A stretch of DNA of 64,000 nt from Bradysia coprophila. Its lineage: Eukaryota; Arthropoda; Insecta; Diptera; Sciaridae. The position numbers and the translations under genes are program-made. The notes under the pieces are model-generated. The model ran no database searches and was not told the origin of the DNA. It saw only the letters and a list, made by a program, of their open reading frames with translations. Positions 12,097 through 23,955 of this stretch are shown here, piece by piece. The stretch spans positions 5,250,140-5,314,139 of the forward strand of contig NC_050738.1 in the NCBI RefSeq assembly GCF_014529535.1, written 5' to 3'. Numbering within the stretch: the first letter of the stretch is position 1; every line of letters begins with the position of its first letter.

Positions 12097-14367
12097 TCAG
12101 TAAACAGTTTGTCAGCTCCACATTTTGACGGTTCGATTTACCGTCTGAAGATGAACGGCGACATGATATTAATGTTAGGGTCCATTTTTGAGAATTTCTT
12201 TGAGAAATATTTTTCTTGACAAAAAGAAATCTTAGAGAAATTTTGGAAATTTTTTGTTTTAATGAAAGAAATTTTGAGAAATGTTTGAGAAACTGATTTC
12301 TCAAAATATTCCCTGATTTTATAACATCCAACCAACATCCTCTGCTATATTTTGTTCATTGTGATCGAAATTAAGTTAAAATATAAATTAATAAAAAAAA
12401 GTCGATCTTTTTGGCGCAAAAATTTAAAAAACAAAAAAAAATGGAAAATTAGAAAAAATTTCTTTTTGTAAAAATTAAATTAAAATAAAAAAAATTAAAG
12501 AAAAACAAACAAGGATGATGAAATCAACGTATACGTGTTTTAAAAATTTAATTTATCTGAACTAAAAGAAAGGGAATACTAAAAAAAATAGGAAAAGAGA
12601 AAAAGGAAACGCTTAGGCTGCTTGTGAATTTCAAAATTTTTTTAGTTTTAAGTTTTTATTTTTTAAATTTTTAAGTTGTAAAGTTAGTTAAATTCAAATA
12701 TAAAATAAAAATAATTATCGGTGTACCAGAGACATGAAAATATATTAGTTGGACAATGTCATAAAATCAAACATTTAATTGAAATCTTTTTCATTTTTTT
12801 TTTATTTGATAGAAAATCGTAGGCATGATGAAATCGTAGGTATGATGAAGAAAGAAATATTTTATGATACAAATTGGTTTTTTGAAGAAAAAAAAGGAAA
12901 AATTAGAGAAAAAAAAATCCAATTCGATGAACGAGAGCTAATATATTTTCATTTTTTATGTCGTGTACAAAATTAATTTAAGCGGTAAAAATGAACGCAA
13001 AACAATTTTTAATGTACAACTAAAGGGAAAAAAGTTAAATTTAAATAAAGAAAATAAAATTGATGAAATGAAAAGTAAGAAAATATATAAAAGAAAATGT
13101 AATGTTAAGAAAGCAAAGAAAATAGAAATTATCTTAAAAAAATTATGTAAAACCTTTCGGCCATATTGGATGAGATTTGTATTTGAAATTTATAAATTTT
13201 CTAGTGTTTAAAAAAAAAAGAAAAAAAAGGAGCAGCAACAAGATGAAGAAAAAAAAACTTTATATTACAACTCGAGATATACAAAACTGATTTAACAAAC
13301 AGAATAAGATACGTCCGGGAGGTTGAACATCCTCTCGGCGTCAGTCTCCACCATTGTGTAATAAATAAAAAAAACAAAATTGCAGTATTCAAATTCAAAA
13401 CAAGAAAAAAAAAGATTTTTCATCAAAAACAAAAAATTCTTTTTCCATTTGAAAATTAAATTTAAAATTCACTTGAAATACTTATCCCGAGACTTATCCC
13501 CATAATTATATTACAACTCATTCATAACTAAAAAGAAAATAAAGAAGAAAAAATTGAAAGAAAAATCAAATATTTGTAAATATTTCATAAAATTATCTCG
13601 AATAATTCAAATCTGAATCGCATCACACACACACACACATTAAGGAAAACAATATGAAAATAAAGAAAGAAAAGAGAAAAAAACTTCTTTTTTTTAAGAA
13701 AAACACTCGTAAAACTACAAATTTATTTAGAGCCTTTATGTTTATACTATTATTATTATTAAATAATATATTTAACATTCAAAAAAGCATGTAAAGAAAA
13801 TAATACAAATATTTGAAAAATAAAATTATATTAATGAAACAGCAAAGTTTTTATTATTGAAATCTGGAATCTGGAATTAAATTGGAATCTCGAGAGGGAT
13901 TACTTCCAGTATGTTTTTTTCTGGGGTAACGGATCAAATCTTCTGTGCGGATTAAAATTGCGATTAATGGAGATAGTGGCAGACATGATTTCCACCGGTT
14001 CCACAATTCGAATCATTCGGATTGGCCGATCATTTCACTGGAACGGAAAACCACTGTTTCTTTTATTATTGAAAATAAATTAAATTCAATTCAATTTATT
14101 ACACACAAACAACAAGGATTTCTCCTTATAGAAATGTTTGGAAGAACAATAATACAGAATTATAAATACTACAAAGAATAAAAGAGTGAAAAACGAGCCG
14201 TCAGAACAGTCGGAGCGTTTGCTGCGACTGAGCCCCGTACGAACCCGTACATCTATTGCGCACGTGACCCTAGTTCGTCCGTAGCCCTACTCTTCCCGTA
14301 AACGTCGGTAAAGTAAAATTCTTATGAAATTTTTACGTCTTAAAAATTGCGCATAGCGCAATTACGA
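12097..14367. other. A-rich gene-free stretch
   Basis: Mostly low-complexity A/T-rich DNA with a (CA)n run near 13623-13640. From 14232 the sequence carries an extra GCCCCGTACGAA terminus like those of the element that follows, suggesting a fragment of a second copy. No gene was recognised. Confidence 0.35.
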
Positions 14368-15431
14368 AGCCCCGTACGATGTTCCTTTCAAACGTAACAC
14401 AAATTTCAAATTGACATACTATTTCCTCAGTCCTATATTAACTTATATTTACCTATAAATAAACAATTTACTGATAAATATGCTAGTATATACCTCAAAA
14501 TAACTATCTATACCGTTATATAGCTCAATATACTATATATATTTATATATAGATATCCATATTTGGGATCCTTGAAACACCACACACACATAACCAATCA
14601 CTTCCCACTGATCAATAACTTTGTAAGAATTATTTTCACCGATTTATATTGTTTTTACAAAAATTCAAAATGGCGGCCGACGGCCATTTTGTTAGGAGAT
14701 GGAAAGTAGTACGGCTGCTTTACATTCTTCAGTACCTTTCAACCAAAAAAAAAATTCATGAAATTTGGTCAAATTTTACTCGAGATATTAACAAAAAACA
14801 CCACCTTCACTCTACGGCCGAGTAGCCTCATATAAGCTCACTCCAAGAGACCTAGCTCACGCTCCGGTGAACCGAATTTCATGAACTTTTTTTTCCCTGA
14901 TTGGTACGGTCAATACCTATCTAATAAAGCAAAATCTATCTAAATCCGTTCAAATTTGGCCAACGTTCAAGCAAAACCGGGTTGCCGCCCTGTACCTAGT
15001 TCACACCAAGGGGTCTAACTCACGAGTCGGTCATCCAATTTCCATAAACTTTTTTTTCGTCGATCGGTATCGTAAATACCTTTCATTTGACGTATCACTT
15101 ACAAGTGTAGCCTTTAAATGGCCAGAGATATCTTCAGAAAACATTAAATCACTTATGGGGCCCCAGCTCGGGAGGGGTCGACCCAAAATCGCTCATCTTC
15201 GAACTTAGCCTCACTATTTTGACTATCTTTCAAGGAAAAAAAAATTTTTGAAATCGGATTTGATTTACTTAAGATAGATATCGACGTGACAGACAGACGG
15301 CCCAAATTTTTATTGCGGATTCGTCATCTATGAACATAGGCAAACACTTTGCCCTTACCGTCTGCTTCGAATTCCATCAATTACACACGGCATCGTAATC
15401 CTATAAAGGGGCTTATACTTCGTACGGGGCT
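14368..15431 (+). mobile_element. ~1.06-kb non-coding TIR element, copy 1
   Basis: Begins AGCCCCGTACGATG and ends ACTTCGTACGGGGCT, so the ends are inverted repeats of about 12-15 bp. The interior contains CATTTTGTTAGGAG, AACTCACGAGTCGGTCATCC and a GACAGACAGACGG tract but no open frame of note. The same order of blocks is found in reverse orientation at 59819-60830. The TIRs suggest a non-autonomous DNA transposon; no clear target duplication was found. Confidence 0.65.
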
Positions 15432-15649
15432 AACAAACAGTGAATGAAGAAAGAACAAATGTCTCAACTGCCCAGCAATACTAACAAAACGATATGTACA
15501 ATTTAAACCTCATAATGGACTGTACGGAAAAGGATAATAACAACGTATAAAACGAATACAGACTGTAGGCCACAATGCTTGCGTGAATTCGAACTTGATT
15601 GGCAGGCAGTGGTAGGTATGAATTTCCACGTTACGAGACCAAATGATCA

Positions 15650-16012
15650 TCATGAGCATCTTTTGAAACTGTTGATAGTGCGACACACCTTGATGGAATT
15701 CGGCAGCATATTATAACCAACAGCAGCACTAACGAAGAATGGCTTGTTGTACTGACTCGAATTGTGACGTGGCAAAATTAGAAGTTTTGAACGAGACGAC
15801 ATCAGCATTTTGTTGAAAAGATATTCCGGTTCCTTGTAGATAAGCAGCTTAAACATGGATATAGTTCTGCGGTAACTGAGAAACTTGATAAGCGGGCACC
15901 CCACAATTCGCTTGACATGCTCATCGACATTGTCACGTCTTCCAAGTGCAAACACAAATCGTGTACGCGCAGCAAATGCTCTATCCAGTACATATTGTGA
16001 TTTGGCATTCAA
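15650..16012 (-). pseudogene. C-terminal fragment of a jockey/CR1-type LINE reverse transcriptase
   Basis: About 120 codons resemble the conserved region C-terminal to the reverse-transcriptase domain of jockey-clade LINE ORF2: FVFALGRRDNVDEHVKRI, then ILPRHNSSQYNKPFFVSAAV, then NMLPNSIK near the end. The TGA stop follows at the expected point. There is no upstream RT core in the 900 bp before it, so the copy is 5'-truncated and non-functional. It is unrelated in sequence detail to the LINE at 49.4-51.3 kb. Confidence 0.7.
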
Positions 16013-16908
16013 CTTTGTGGAGTAATAATAATGTAATGATTGTGTTTTTTACGTTATGCCTGTTCTGCAATACTACCCGCTTTTGAAGATGACATTTTCA
16101 AGTGTGGTGGAGCTAATGTATCTCGCATAATGACGTCTCAAATCAAAGATTTGCCTCTGCTCCAAGAAATCAACGGCATACCATCTGGTATTTTACCATC
16201 AACTCTCGAAATACCGGGTGGTTGAATAATATTTAGAATGTAGCGGATGTAGCACTAGTGCGTAAAAGTGGTGTTTGGAAAAATGAGGATTCCTCTACTG
16301 TACATAAAATCTTGTTGCTAACTTGTGACTAAAAAAGTAAAAAAATTGTATTCAATTGCAGTGTAAAGTTTCTCGATTGGTCCTGGGTTCAAATTAGAAC
16401 GATAATCTCGCCTTCGGCTCGGTAACTTCCAAATCGTCAAAATAATTTTTTTAGACAGATGTGCTTAATCTACTAATGTTTATGAGGAAAAGACGCTTTC
16501 CCGACTAATAATAACCGATGTCACCACATCTGAAATTTTTTTGGAATTTCGAACTAAGTTCTCAAAAGATTAAAATGTGGTCCCTGCCGGAACTAATGAT
16601 TTGGGAATAAATAAAAGTTATTCCTTTGTGAATTGAATTAAAATTTTACAAAAGGTTTGGTGGTGTATGTTAATCCCAAAAAGATTAACTTACCTGCTAC
16701 GACATTTCTCGTGCAAAGAATGAAGTACTAAAAAATATGTGGCTCTAACAGGCCAACGGAGTTTTCCTATATCAGCGGGCTATAACAAGTCAGGAAGTTA
16801 AAGTAAGCCACAAAAACCGACGGAGGTCAGCAAACTCCATATTTACTATCTGACCGTTATTGAGTAAAAAGACACAAAAACATCCGTTTAAAAATGTATT
16901 AAAAGTGA
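16013..16908. other. intergenic DNA, no gene recognised
   Basis: Contains a short CGCCTTCGGCTCGG palindrome near 16410 and a GGGTTCAAAT box near 16387. No exon or mobile-element boundary could be supported. Confidence 0.3.
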
Positions 16909-18026
16909 TCAGTCGTTTACATCATTATTATTGACTCGCTTCATGTGCGACCAAACAGTCTCTTTGCCACCGTCTCTCTCCTTAACCGCTTGTTTGAATC
17001 CAACATTCATACACCGTTTCTGAAATGCAATTCCTTCAGGTGAATGTCTTGACATTCCATCGAAAATCGTCGAAAGTCTTTGAGCACTGAGGAGTCCCTG
17101 TTGTTCGACCACTTGATTAATAACCGATTTCTGATACCACAATTGATTCTTAGGCACCGTCACCAACCGTTGCAGAACTTCGGCAACCCGTTTGTCTAAA
17201 CATTCGTTACCAGCAACCGATTCCCCAATCAATCCAATTTTTGCCGCTTTCTCGCCGGTCAGAATCTCCCCAGTGAAGAGAATTCGTTTTGCCTTGATGG
17301 TAAAAGAAAGAAAGTCAAGTGAGTCAATTCCGATCAGAAAGACTGAATAGTGCGGACCTGTTCCATTCCCACGCGAAATGTCCAAAACGCACTGGTAGGA
17401 CAGCCCCAAATAACACTGGGCGGATAACCGATCTTTGCACTTTTCTCCATGAATGTTAAGTCACATGCCAAAGCAATATCACTTCCACCGCCGATGGCAG
17501 CTCGTTTAATTTTTGCTACAACTGGTTTCATGCTTCTCCATATTTCCATGTATGAATTTGTAACACTTGACATGTACCTGACGAGGAAGATTTTTTTTTG
17601 CAGAAAAATGGAATCAAATACGACTTAACCATTGAAAATTTACTGAAAATCGAGTGCTGGATCCCACGGCATTTCCTGGTTAACGTAGTCATAATAGTCG
17701 TCTTCTTTCACAGTACTGTCCTGTTCCTCGGCGTACGCCTTTAAGTCATAGCCAGCACAGAAAACATCTCCAGCCCCATACAAAAGAATCACATGAATTT
17801 CGTCGTCGAAATTGGCTCGCTGCACCGCTTTCTGTATTTCAAATGGCATGTACTTATCGATTGCATTAAGTCGTTCCGGTCTATTCAGTTCGATGTAGGC
17901 AACTCGGTCTTCCGTAAAGTACCTAATACTTTTGAAATGTTCAGCGGAAGAAGTGCTAGATTGTCTAAGACATGGTCGTAACGATGGAATGTATCGCAGA
18001 AGTTGCAGCCTTAGTCGATTGTTCAT
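16909..18026 (-). CDS. crotonase-family protein (enoyl-CoA hydratase-like), three exons
   Basis: Exons 18026-17644, 17577-17358 and 17292-16909 join in frame to 328 residues; the 66- and 65-bp introns have GT-AG ends. The first ~27 residues (MNNRLRLQLLRYIP...) are basic and non-acidic, suggesting mitochondrial import. The crotonase fold follows, with oxyanion-hole segments CAGYDL (90-95) and GGGSD (157-161). The positions of the two catalytic glutamates of classical hydratases appear to be Asp161 and Pro181, so ordinary hydratase activity is doubtful. WGCPTSAFW, VPKNQL, RHSPEG and GFKQAVKERDGG are, from memory, typical of a bacterial crotonase subgroup rather than of the usual insect ECHS1/ECHDC paralogues. 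Acyl-CoA metabolism is likely but the substrate is unknown. Confidence 0.88.
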
Positions 18027-19325
18027 CTTATTTTATTTTCACTACTTGAAATGGGATACGATTCCCGAAAATATTATGCACCGTACACCTCAAAATACAG
18101 TTCGCATGTAAACAAGGGGAATTGAATATTTTCTGCGCATGGCTTAAAACCGTCAAATCACTTATCTATCAGCGCATTCAGAGAGATATATTTATAATTT
18201 ACGATGCGAACGATGTAGGGCGCTGATGATGGCGAGTTTGAAAGTTTGTTGGTAACAGTAGCTTTACGGGACCACCTTATCATACAAATTAGGCGTCATA
18301 AAAATTTGTTTGACTGGTCATTTGCTTTAATTTTGATTATATTCATTCTGTTTTTTTCGTCTTTCAGAACATAAAAACGGAGGTTCCAACGATAGTCAAC
18401 GCAAATTTTCCATAAACTTTCCGTGCATGCCATAATATTAATTCATAAAAGTTTCCTTTCCTCGACAAAGGTTTGTTTCCATGATAACACGAACTTAATT
18501 CGAATCTTTGAAAATAATAGAGCTTTTTGCTTTTTGCATGATAACGAATTTGAGTTTTTCCGTGTTATGTTGTGTCGGGATGAGTTAGTTGAGTTTTTTC
18601 TATCTGATTCTGATTCATAGACCACGGGCCTGTGGAACATTTACAAATCGGCTAGAGACAAACCAGTGATTGGATATTGTTTGTGATGTAAAAAAATGAG
18701 GTTTTAGAAGGGCAGCCCAAAAATCCCCTCCATTCTTCCCCTTCTTCCCCCCTTTTCAGCCCTTCGAAGTTCAAATGCAGAAATTCAAATTTATTGTGAA
18801 GCGACGAATGAGCGTACAACATTGAGTAGGTATTCAAATGAAAGCTAAAAGATCAAAGATTTTTTTCTACAAAAAAATTTCCCGAATTTTCTGATTTCAC
18901 TGCAGTTTTTCCAACTTTTCTTAAAAATGACGTTTTAAATTTGAGGTTAAAGTTAAATATTTTTTGAAATTTGTTCACATGTTTTTTTTCTTCACTATTA
19001 TCGTTGAGCATCCAATTACCAAACTTTTTACAAACAAAAAGTATTTGGATGTTCCGCAATTGTAGCACCTATCGTAAGTTTTCATCAAAAAGTGGATTTT
19101 CGTGAAATACATCAAGAAACAAAGAAATTCATTTTGTTGTGTTTTGAATTTTATTTTTATTCATTAAGACAATAAATTGATTAATTTGTGTTTTCTATAA
19201 GTAGTCAAGTGAATAGAGAACCGGCAAGATTCTATAGAAAAAATAACGCAAGACACACATCAAAGCATCCACATAATCCCACCGACAAAGTGTATTATTG
19301 GACCCATTTTAATCTCAGGCAACCG
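18027..19325. other. intergenic DNA between two minus-strand genes
   Basis: No exon recognised. Two overlapping minus-strand AATAAA signals at 19150-19161 lie about 165 bp past the stop of the F-box gene and are its likely polyadenylation site. The rest is A/T-rich. Confidence 0.45.
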
Positions 19326-21188
19326 TTAAACTGTAAATCCACAGGGAGGATATGATTTATATTTGAAACGTTTATGCTGAACATTTACATATCTTACATT
19401 ATCGCAATAAACTTTCGAATCAATATTTATTGAGAAGTGTTTCGTCAACCAAAATGTCAGCTGGAGTTCATTTGATCTACCCCTAACAGCGCTCACAATC
19501 TCCAAATACTGTTTAGTGTCCAACTTATGCTCTAACCCGATTCGATCTACATGGAAATCTGTTATTTTACTACCGGCACTAATAATTTTTTTGATATTAT
19601 CTAAAGTGATCACATGTTTTGTGAGTACAAGCACAGATAGATGAGGTAAACGCCCAACCAGTTCAGGCACACCCTCAAGTGACGTGTGTCTTTTTAGCCG
19701 TAGCAATTTTAAGTGATTAAAGTTGCTAATTCTGAGTGAAAGCTCCATTGTCCATCGAAAACAATATAAAGTTAAACATTCGACAACAACGTTCAATTCG
19801 TTGATAGCGTTACAAATCTCGATAGACGGATCCCTTAGTGTAAGATTCAGTCTCTTCAAATTACGCATTTTCCTTAATTTCTGTATACTATCGATGCTGG
19901 GATTCTTCGTACTCCCAGTGTATATGTTTAGAACCTCAAGTTGAGGTGCATATTGTAATATATCATCAATTTTGTATAACTCATATGGAAAAGGGTCATC
20001 CCATGGCCTTCCCCATTCCCATCCGTAAATAGTAATTTCTTTAATTTGTGGACTCGATTGCAAAAGTTCAGCGATTTTAGCGAGTGAATAAATATATGTG
20101 GACCTGATAACGATTTTCTGTAAATTCGCATTGATTACATGCGACGTTCCAGATATTTCTTCATTATCGTACAGAAAATTTAAACTCAATATCCTCAAAT
20201 TAGGAGGTAGTCGTGGAAACACAAATTCCCATGTGTTATAAGATATTCCTTCCAAATGTGAAAATACTGAAAACAAATCTTCCACTTCAGCTGTAGAAAG
20301 ATGGCTAAAATGATTCACATATTCTCTATGATTACGCCCATTTGAATTCCGTTTGTTTGAAAAGTTCAAATATTTCAAAACATTGTTGGGGCTCATTTTT
20401 TTGAGAGATGCTAAGATATAAGTGAAATGCTCTCTGTCCTCAGCATTAATTTCTAACCTAGTAATTGAATGTAGAAAGCATTGGAAAAGGCGTATATCTG
20501 CTTGCATTCGATTTTTCAATGCGAAGCGTGCGCCACTTTTTGAAAACTCTCCTTCGAACGTCAATATGGCAGCGTCTTTCAATGTAGTGCAGACTTCCGT
20601 GACGCTACACAAATCGTCAATGCTATTCAACAGCCACTTGCAGATCACTTTCAAACAAAACAGAGGCAGATCCAAAATGTGCATTTCCCGTCGCATACGC
20701 ACGCGATACCCATCGATTTCATGGTAGCGATTAAACCAATTCATAGGTACACCATCGGCTTCAATCATACGCATATCAAGCCCATTACTACTTTTTTCAC
20801 ATGATACGATTGGTCCAAAATTTTCAACGTACGAGTACACTGTGGATATGTTGACCTGTAATTGTAAATATGAAATTTTAAAACAATTTTTAGATTGTGT
20901 GGTTGATTCGCTTCACTTATGGATAAACAATAGAAAGAGGAAAATCATTTTCCCGGCCTTAGACATGTCGCATCAATATAAAAGATTGAATCTCGCGCTT
21001 ATCTCTCTAGGTCAAATCTGTTTATCTCGATATATCTGTTCTTGGCAGATAATAATTATTACATAATTCAAGATTTCATTTCCAATCGTAAAGAAAAAAT
21101 TTAACAAATAACTCTGAGAGGCTCTCACCTTTTGTAAATCGCCGTCTACAGGGAATATCACTTCCAATTGTCGAACATTTCTTTCCAT
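19326..21188 (-). CDS. RRM-like / F-box / leucine-rich repeat protein, two exons
   Basis: Exon 1 (21188-21129, 20 codons from ATG, in-frame TAA upstream) joins exon 2 (20855-19326) across a 273-bp GT-AG intron to give 529 residues. Residues ~7-76 fit an RRM pattern: strand RQLEVIFPVDGDL, helix TVYSYVENFGPIVSCE, strand LDMRMIEADG, then HEIDGYRVRMRR. An F-box-like segment (ILDLPLFCLKVICKWL...VCTTLKDAA) spans about 80-117. From ~150 to ~500 there are leucine-rich repeats such as LRILSLNFL, LEVLNIYTG, LKRLNLTLRD and LKLLRLKRH. F-box/LRR proteins are substrate receptors of SCF ubiquitin ligases; an RNA-binding-like N-terminus would be unusual. Polyadenylation signals lie at 19150-19161. The RRM call is by eye. 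Confidence 0.82.
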
Positions 21189-21474
21189 TGCGGTCTTCAG
21201 TAAATACCTGCGATAAGAAATGAGAAATTATAATTGTGATCGCCAAAAAAAAGATTTTGATATTTATCACAGAAAGACATTTTTGATGCCCCTGACATTT
21301 CAAACTTAACTAATCCCGCACCGTTATATGCTAATTAATTGAATCTCCGCTCTAGAGTTGATTTAGTCTTTTACCAAAACTTTTCAGGTCACTAGTGGAA
21401 ATTCGACGGATTTCGACACGCAAACTACGATCGAAAAGTTTGATTTATATGTACTTCTCAGAGAGGTATTTGCG

Positions 21475-21953
21475 GCCAAGAATAGTTATTTGTGTACTTC
21501 GTTTGGACGATGTATTTAAGCTATTTTCGCGATTTGTAGCCCGAATGAAGTGAGTTTTCTAACCAGGTTTGCTTCATCACTTGTAACAAAATGTACTATT
21601 ACATGACAAGGGCTAAAAAGTTGAATAGTCCAGTTTTCGTGTGAAGTCCCACGAAAATGTGACTTTTCATTTTTATCCCGAGTTTTGTAATGGATTTAAC
21701 ATGCTGTGAACTCCCAAACCAATCCTCTTGTTCGCCACTTTCAACTCTAGGCAAAATACAAGTGTATGTAATAGTCATTTTCATGTGTCGGGGCCGAAAA
21801 TGAGGGAGTTTCGAGATTTTTCTCGGGTTTTCGTCCCCTTACATGAAATTTTTTTTGAGTATCTGTTTTGGACGATTGATTTTAGGCACAACTCGCGAAA
21901 TTGCCTAAAATCAAACGTCCAAAACAGATACACAAGTAACTATTTCTGGTATA
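21475..21953. mobile_element. foldback/TIR element with GGACGATTGATTTTAGGC arms
   Basis: An outer inverted repeat pairs CCAAGAATAGTTATTTGTGT at the left with the reverse of CACAAGTAACTATTTCTGG at the right. An inner hairpin at 21859-21931 pairs GTATCTGTTTTGGACG with CGTCCAAAACAGATAC. The interior has no useful open frame. A related hairpin occurs 0.9 kb downstream. Confidence 0.55.
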
Positions 21954-22608
21954 TCAAAATCTTTTTTCGGGCAATCGATTTAATTAGCTCATATGTCATC
22001 GATCTAGAATAACTTTGTATAATTATCTTTCTCACCTTCTTCAATACATTTATAGCAAAAACTACGACACTTGGACCTACCTAGCACTAAGTCAGCAAGG
22101 AGAACGCATAAGGATTTCTGATTGTTTTTAGGGGAAACACAATGGGATTTTAAGTTATATCATACAAGTGAAGAAAGCACGAATGACATTGTTAAAAATG
22201 TGTTTGTCACGTGACAAATGTCAAAATACGCAAAAAGAGAGAAGGTTGGTAAATCGATGACAGTTGGTTTTGTGACTATTGACATATGCTAAACGTAAAC
22301 AAATAAAATGTCAGTCTTTTGAAAAATTAATAATGAATGATCAGCCATACTCGTTCTACACGAAAGAAATTCGTAGAAAGTAGATACGAAAATATTTCTT
22401 CATAAAAATGATATTCTTTTGTCGACAAAATCGTTTTATTATTTTATAACCGAAATCGATAAACGCACTCAGTACAGATTGTGTGTCAACTTGAAGAAAG
22501 TGTTTTTTAAGAAAATTCGGAATTTTGTATTTGTTATGTTGCCTTTTTCATATAAACTTCGTAGCCGCTGAACTCAATTTGTGATCAACTCAGAGTTGTC
22601 TTAACCTA

Positions 22609-22775
22609 GTTCTTTCAGAACCGTGGTATAGAATACGTATGGCTGATCGACCGGTTTCATCTTGAACGCAATCACGATTTATGTCAAAATAACATGAAAA
22701 TGAGTGCGTTAACCGGAGTTAACCAAATTGTTATGTTCTCCGGGCGAAAGATATCAATGAACGTATAAACCAGGG
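22609..22775. repeat. diverged relative of the 52045-52206 MITE
   Basis: Shares the block order GGTATGG-like end, CTTGAACGCAATCAC, ATTTATGTCAAAATAA, GAGTGCGTTAA and CTCCGGGCG with the hAT-type MITE at 52045-52206. Its ends and target duplication are no longer recognisable. Confidence 0.5.
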
Positions 22776-22874
22776 ATGGCCTATCCATACAAACTTAAAT
22801 CGATAATGTGTACGCTGTTTCAGGTATAGACATCTGTCACTTTCGGCCCTTGGGCTTACATTTTTCAACTATTT

Positions 22875-22952
22875 ATCTGTTGTGGACGGTATATTTTAGG
22901 CAATTTCGTGAGTTGATGCGAAAGTGCCTAAAATAAACCGTCCACAACAGAT
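22875..22952. repeat. 78-bp hairpin, second copy of the GGACG/TTTTAGGC foldback
   Basis: ATCTGTTGTGGACGG at the left is mirrored by CCGTCCACAACAGAT at the right, and pairing extends through the TTTTAGGCA/TGCCTAAAA step. It matches the inner hairpin at 21859-21931. Confidence 0.65.
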
Positions 22953-23019
22953 GTGTATACAACTTTTCATGCTGAATTTTGGTGTTGTATTTTTTTTTGT
23001 TCGAAAAAATGCATGAGTG

Positions 23020-23205
23020 CAATACTCTCCCTAGCATCCAAACTCTCTCAAAAAATCGATTTAGGGTGGAAAACAAGTTTGAGAAACGCTGATTTTTAAT
23101 ATGGCATAAAAACAACAACAACAACACGAGCGAACAAAGTAGCAGTGATTCATAAACGTAGTTACCACCTTAATAATTGTAGTTTGGTTGCTAGGGAGAG
23201 TATTG
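23020..23205. mobile_element. 186-bp hAT-like MITE
   Basis: CAATACTCTCCCTAGCA at the left is mirrored by TGCTAGGGAGAGTATTG at the right, allowing for one mismatch in the next few bases. ATGAGTG directly flanks both ends, a 7-base match to an expected 8-bp duplication. Ends starting CA fit hAT. The interior carries an AACAACAAC run. Confidence 0.65.
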
Positions 23206-23248
23206 ATGAGTGTTGTATTTTTCGTAGTCGATGGCGCTGGGTCAGGAC

Positions 23249-23495
23249 CATCGATATAATATAGGGTAGATAAGTAATGTCAAAGCAACTTTATGCGGAA
23301 AGATCACATGGATGTATGTGGAACGTAACTTACGTTTTGAGAAAGCGCGCGAAATAATGTCATACAAATATTTGAAAATAATTGAAACTCTGCATTTCTC
23401 AATTTCCTTTTTCTCTTCGTTTTGTGTTGTGATTCGTATTTTTTGCACTTGTATGTGTGCTATATTTCCGAAATCTACAGTATATTATATCGATG
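23249..23495. mobile_element. 247-bp hAT-like MITE
   Basis: The perfect 8-bp direct repeat GTCAGGAC flanks the element at 23241-23248 and 23496-23503. The termini CATCGATATAATATA and TATATTATATCGATG are a perfect 15-bp inverted repeat. There is no transposase; the short internal frames look accidental. Confidence 0.8.
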
Positions 23496-23604
23496 GTCAG
23501 GACCATACTTTTTTCATAAAAATTATTGATAATTACATTCTGTGGTGTACAATGAATAGATTTTTTGAAGAGGGAGCTGTGAAATCTTGAAATTGACCCA
23601 CCTC

Positions 23605-23872
23605 GTCTCAGGTTAAGCAAAATTGGTATGCACGAAATTGGTATGTACGAGGTCGAAACAGCTTTTCTTTTTTCTTTTTCGAAACTTTAAGTGATGTGCG
23701 GGAAAGGGAAGAGCTATAGCTCTGTTTGTAGTTCCAAAGGATGTTTCCTTGAAGTTCAATAAATGGGAAAATGAGTATTGTTTTTGCTTTTCTGCGTACG
23801 AAAATTCGGTTCTTGCAATTTGCGCCCCTGAGCTTTTCGTCTCAGGTTAAGTAAAATTGGTATGTACGAAGA
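23605..23872. repeat. ~230-bp segment bounded by direct repeats
   Basis: The sequence CGTCTCAGGTTAAG followed by AAAATTGGTATG occurs at both ends (about 23607 and 23838), like very short LTRs or a tandem remnant. The interior (GAGGTCGAAACAGC ... GGGAAGAG ... CTCTGTTTGT) recurs in degenerate form at 57771-57845. Confidence 0.4.
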
Positions 23873-23955
23873 ATGTCCTTACGAATTGGCAACGGACACA
23901 TTAGAATATCTATGAGTAAGTGTTACATAGAAAGCAAATGAAAGAAAAATCATCC

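Noticed and set aside
20422..20727. Plus-strand open frame under the F-box gene
   Set aside because: It is the complement of the LRR/F-box coding sequence and has no independent support.
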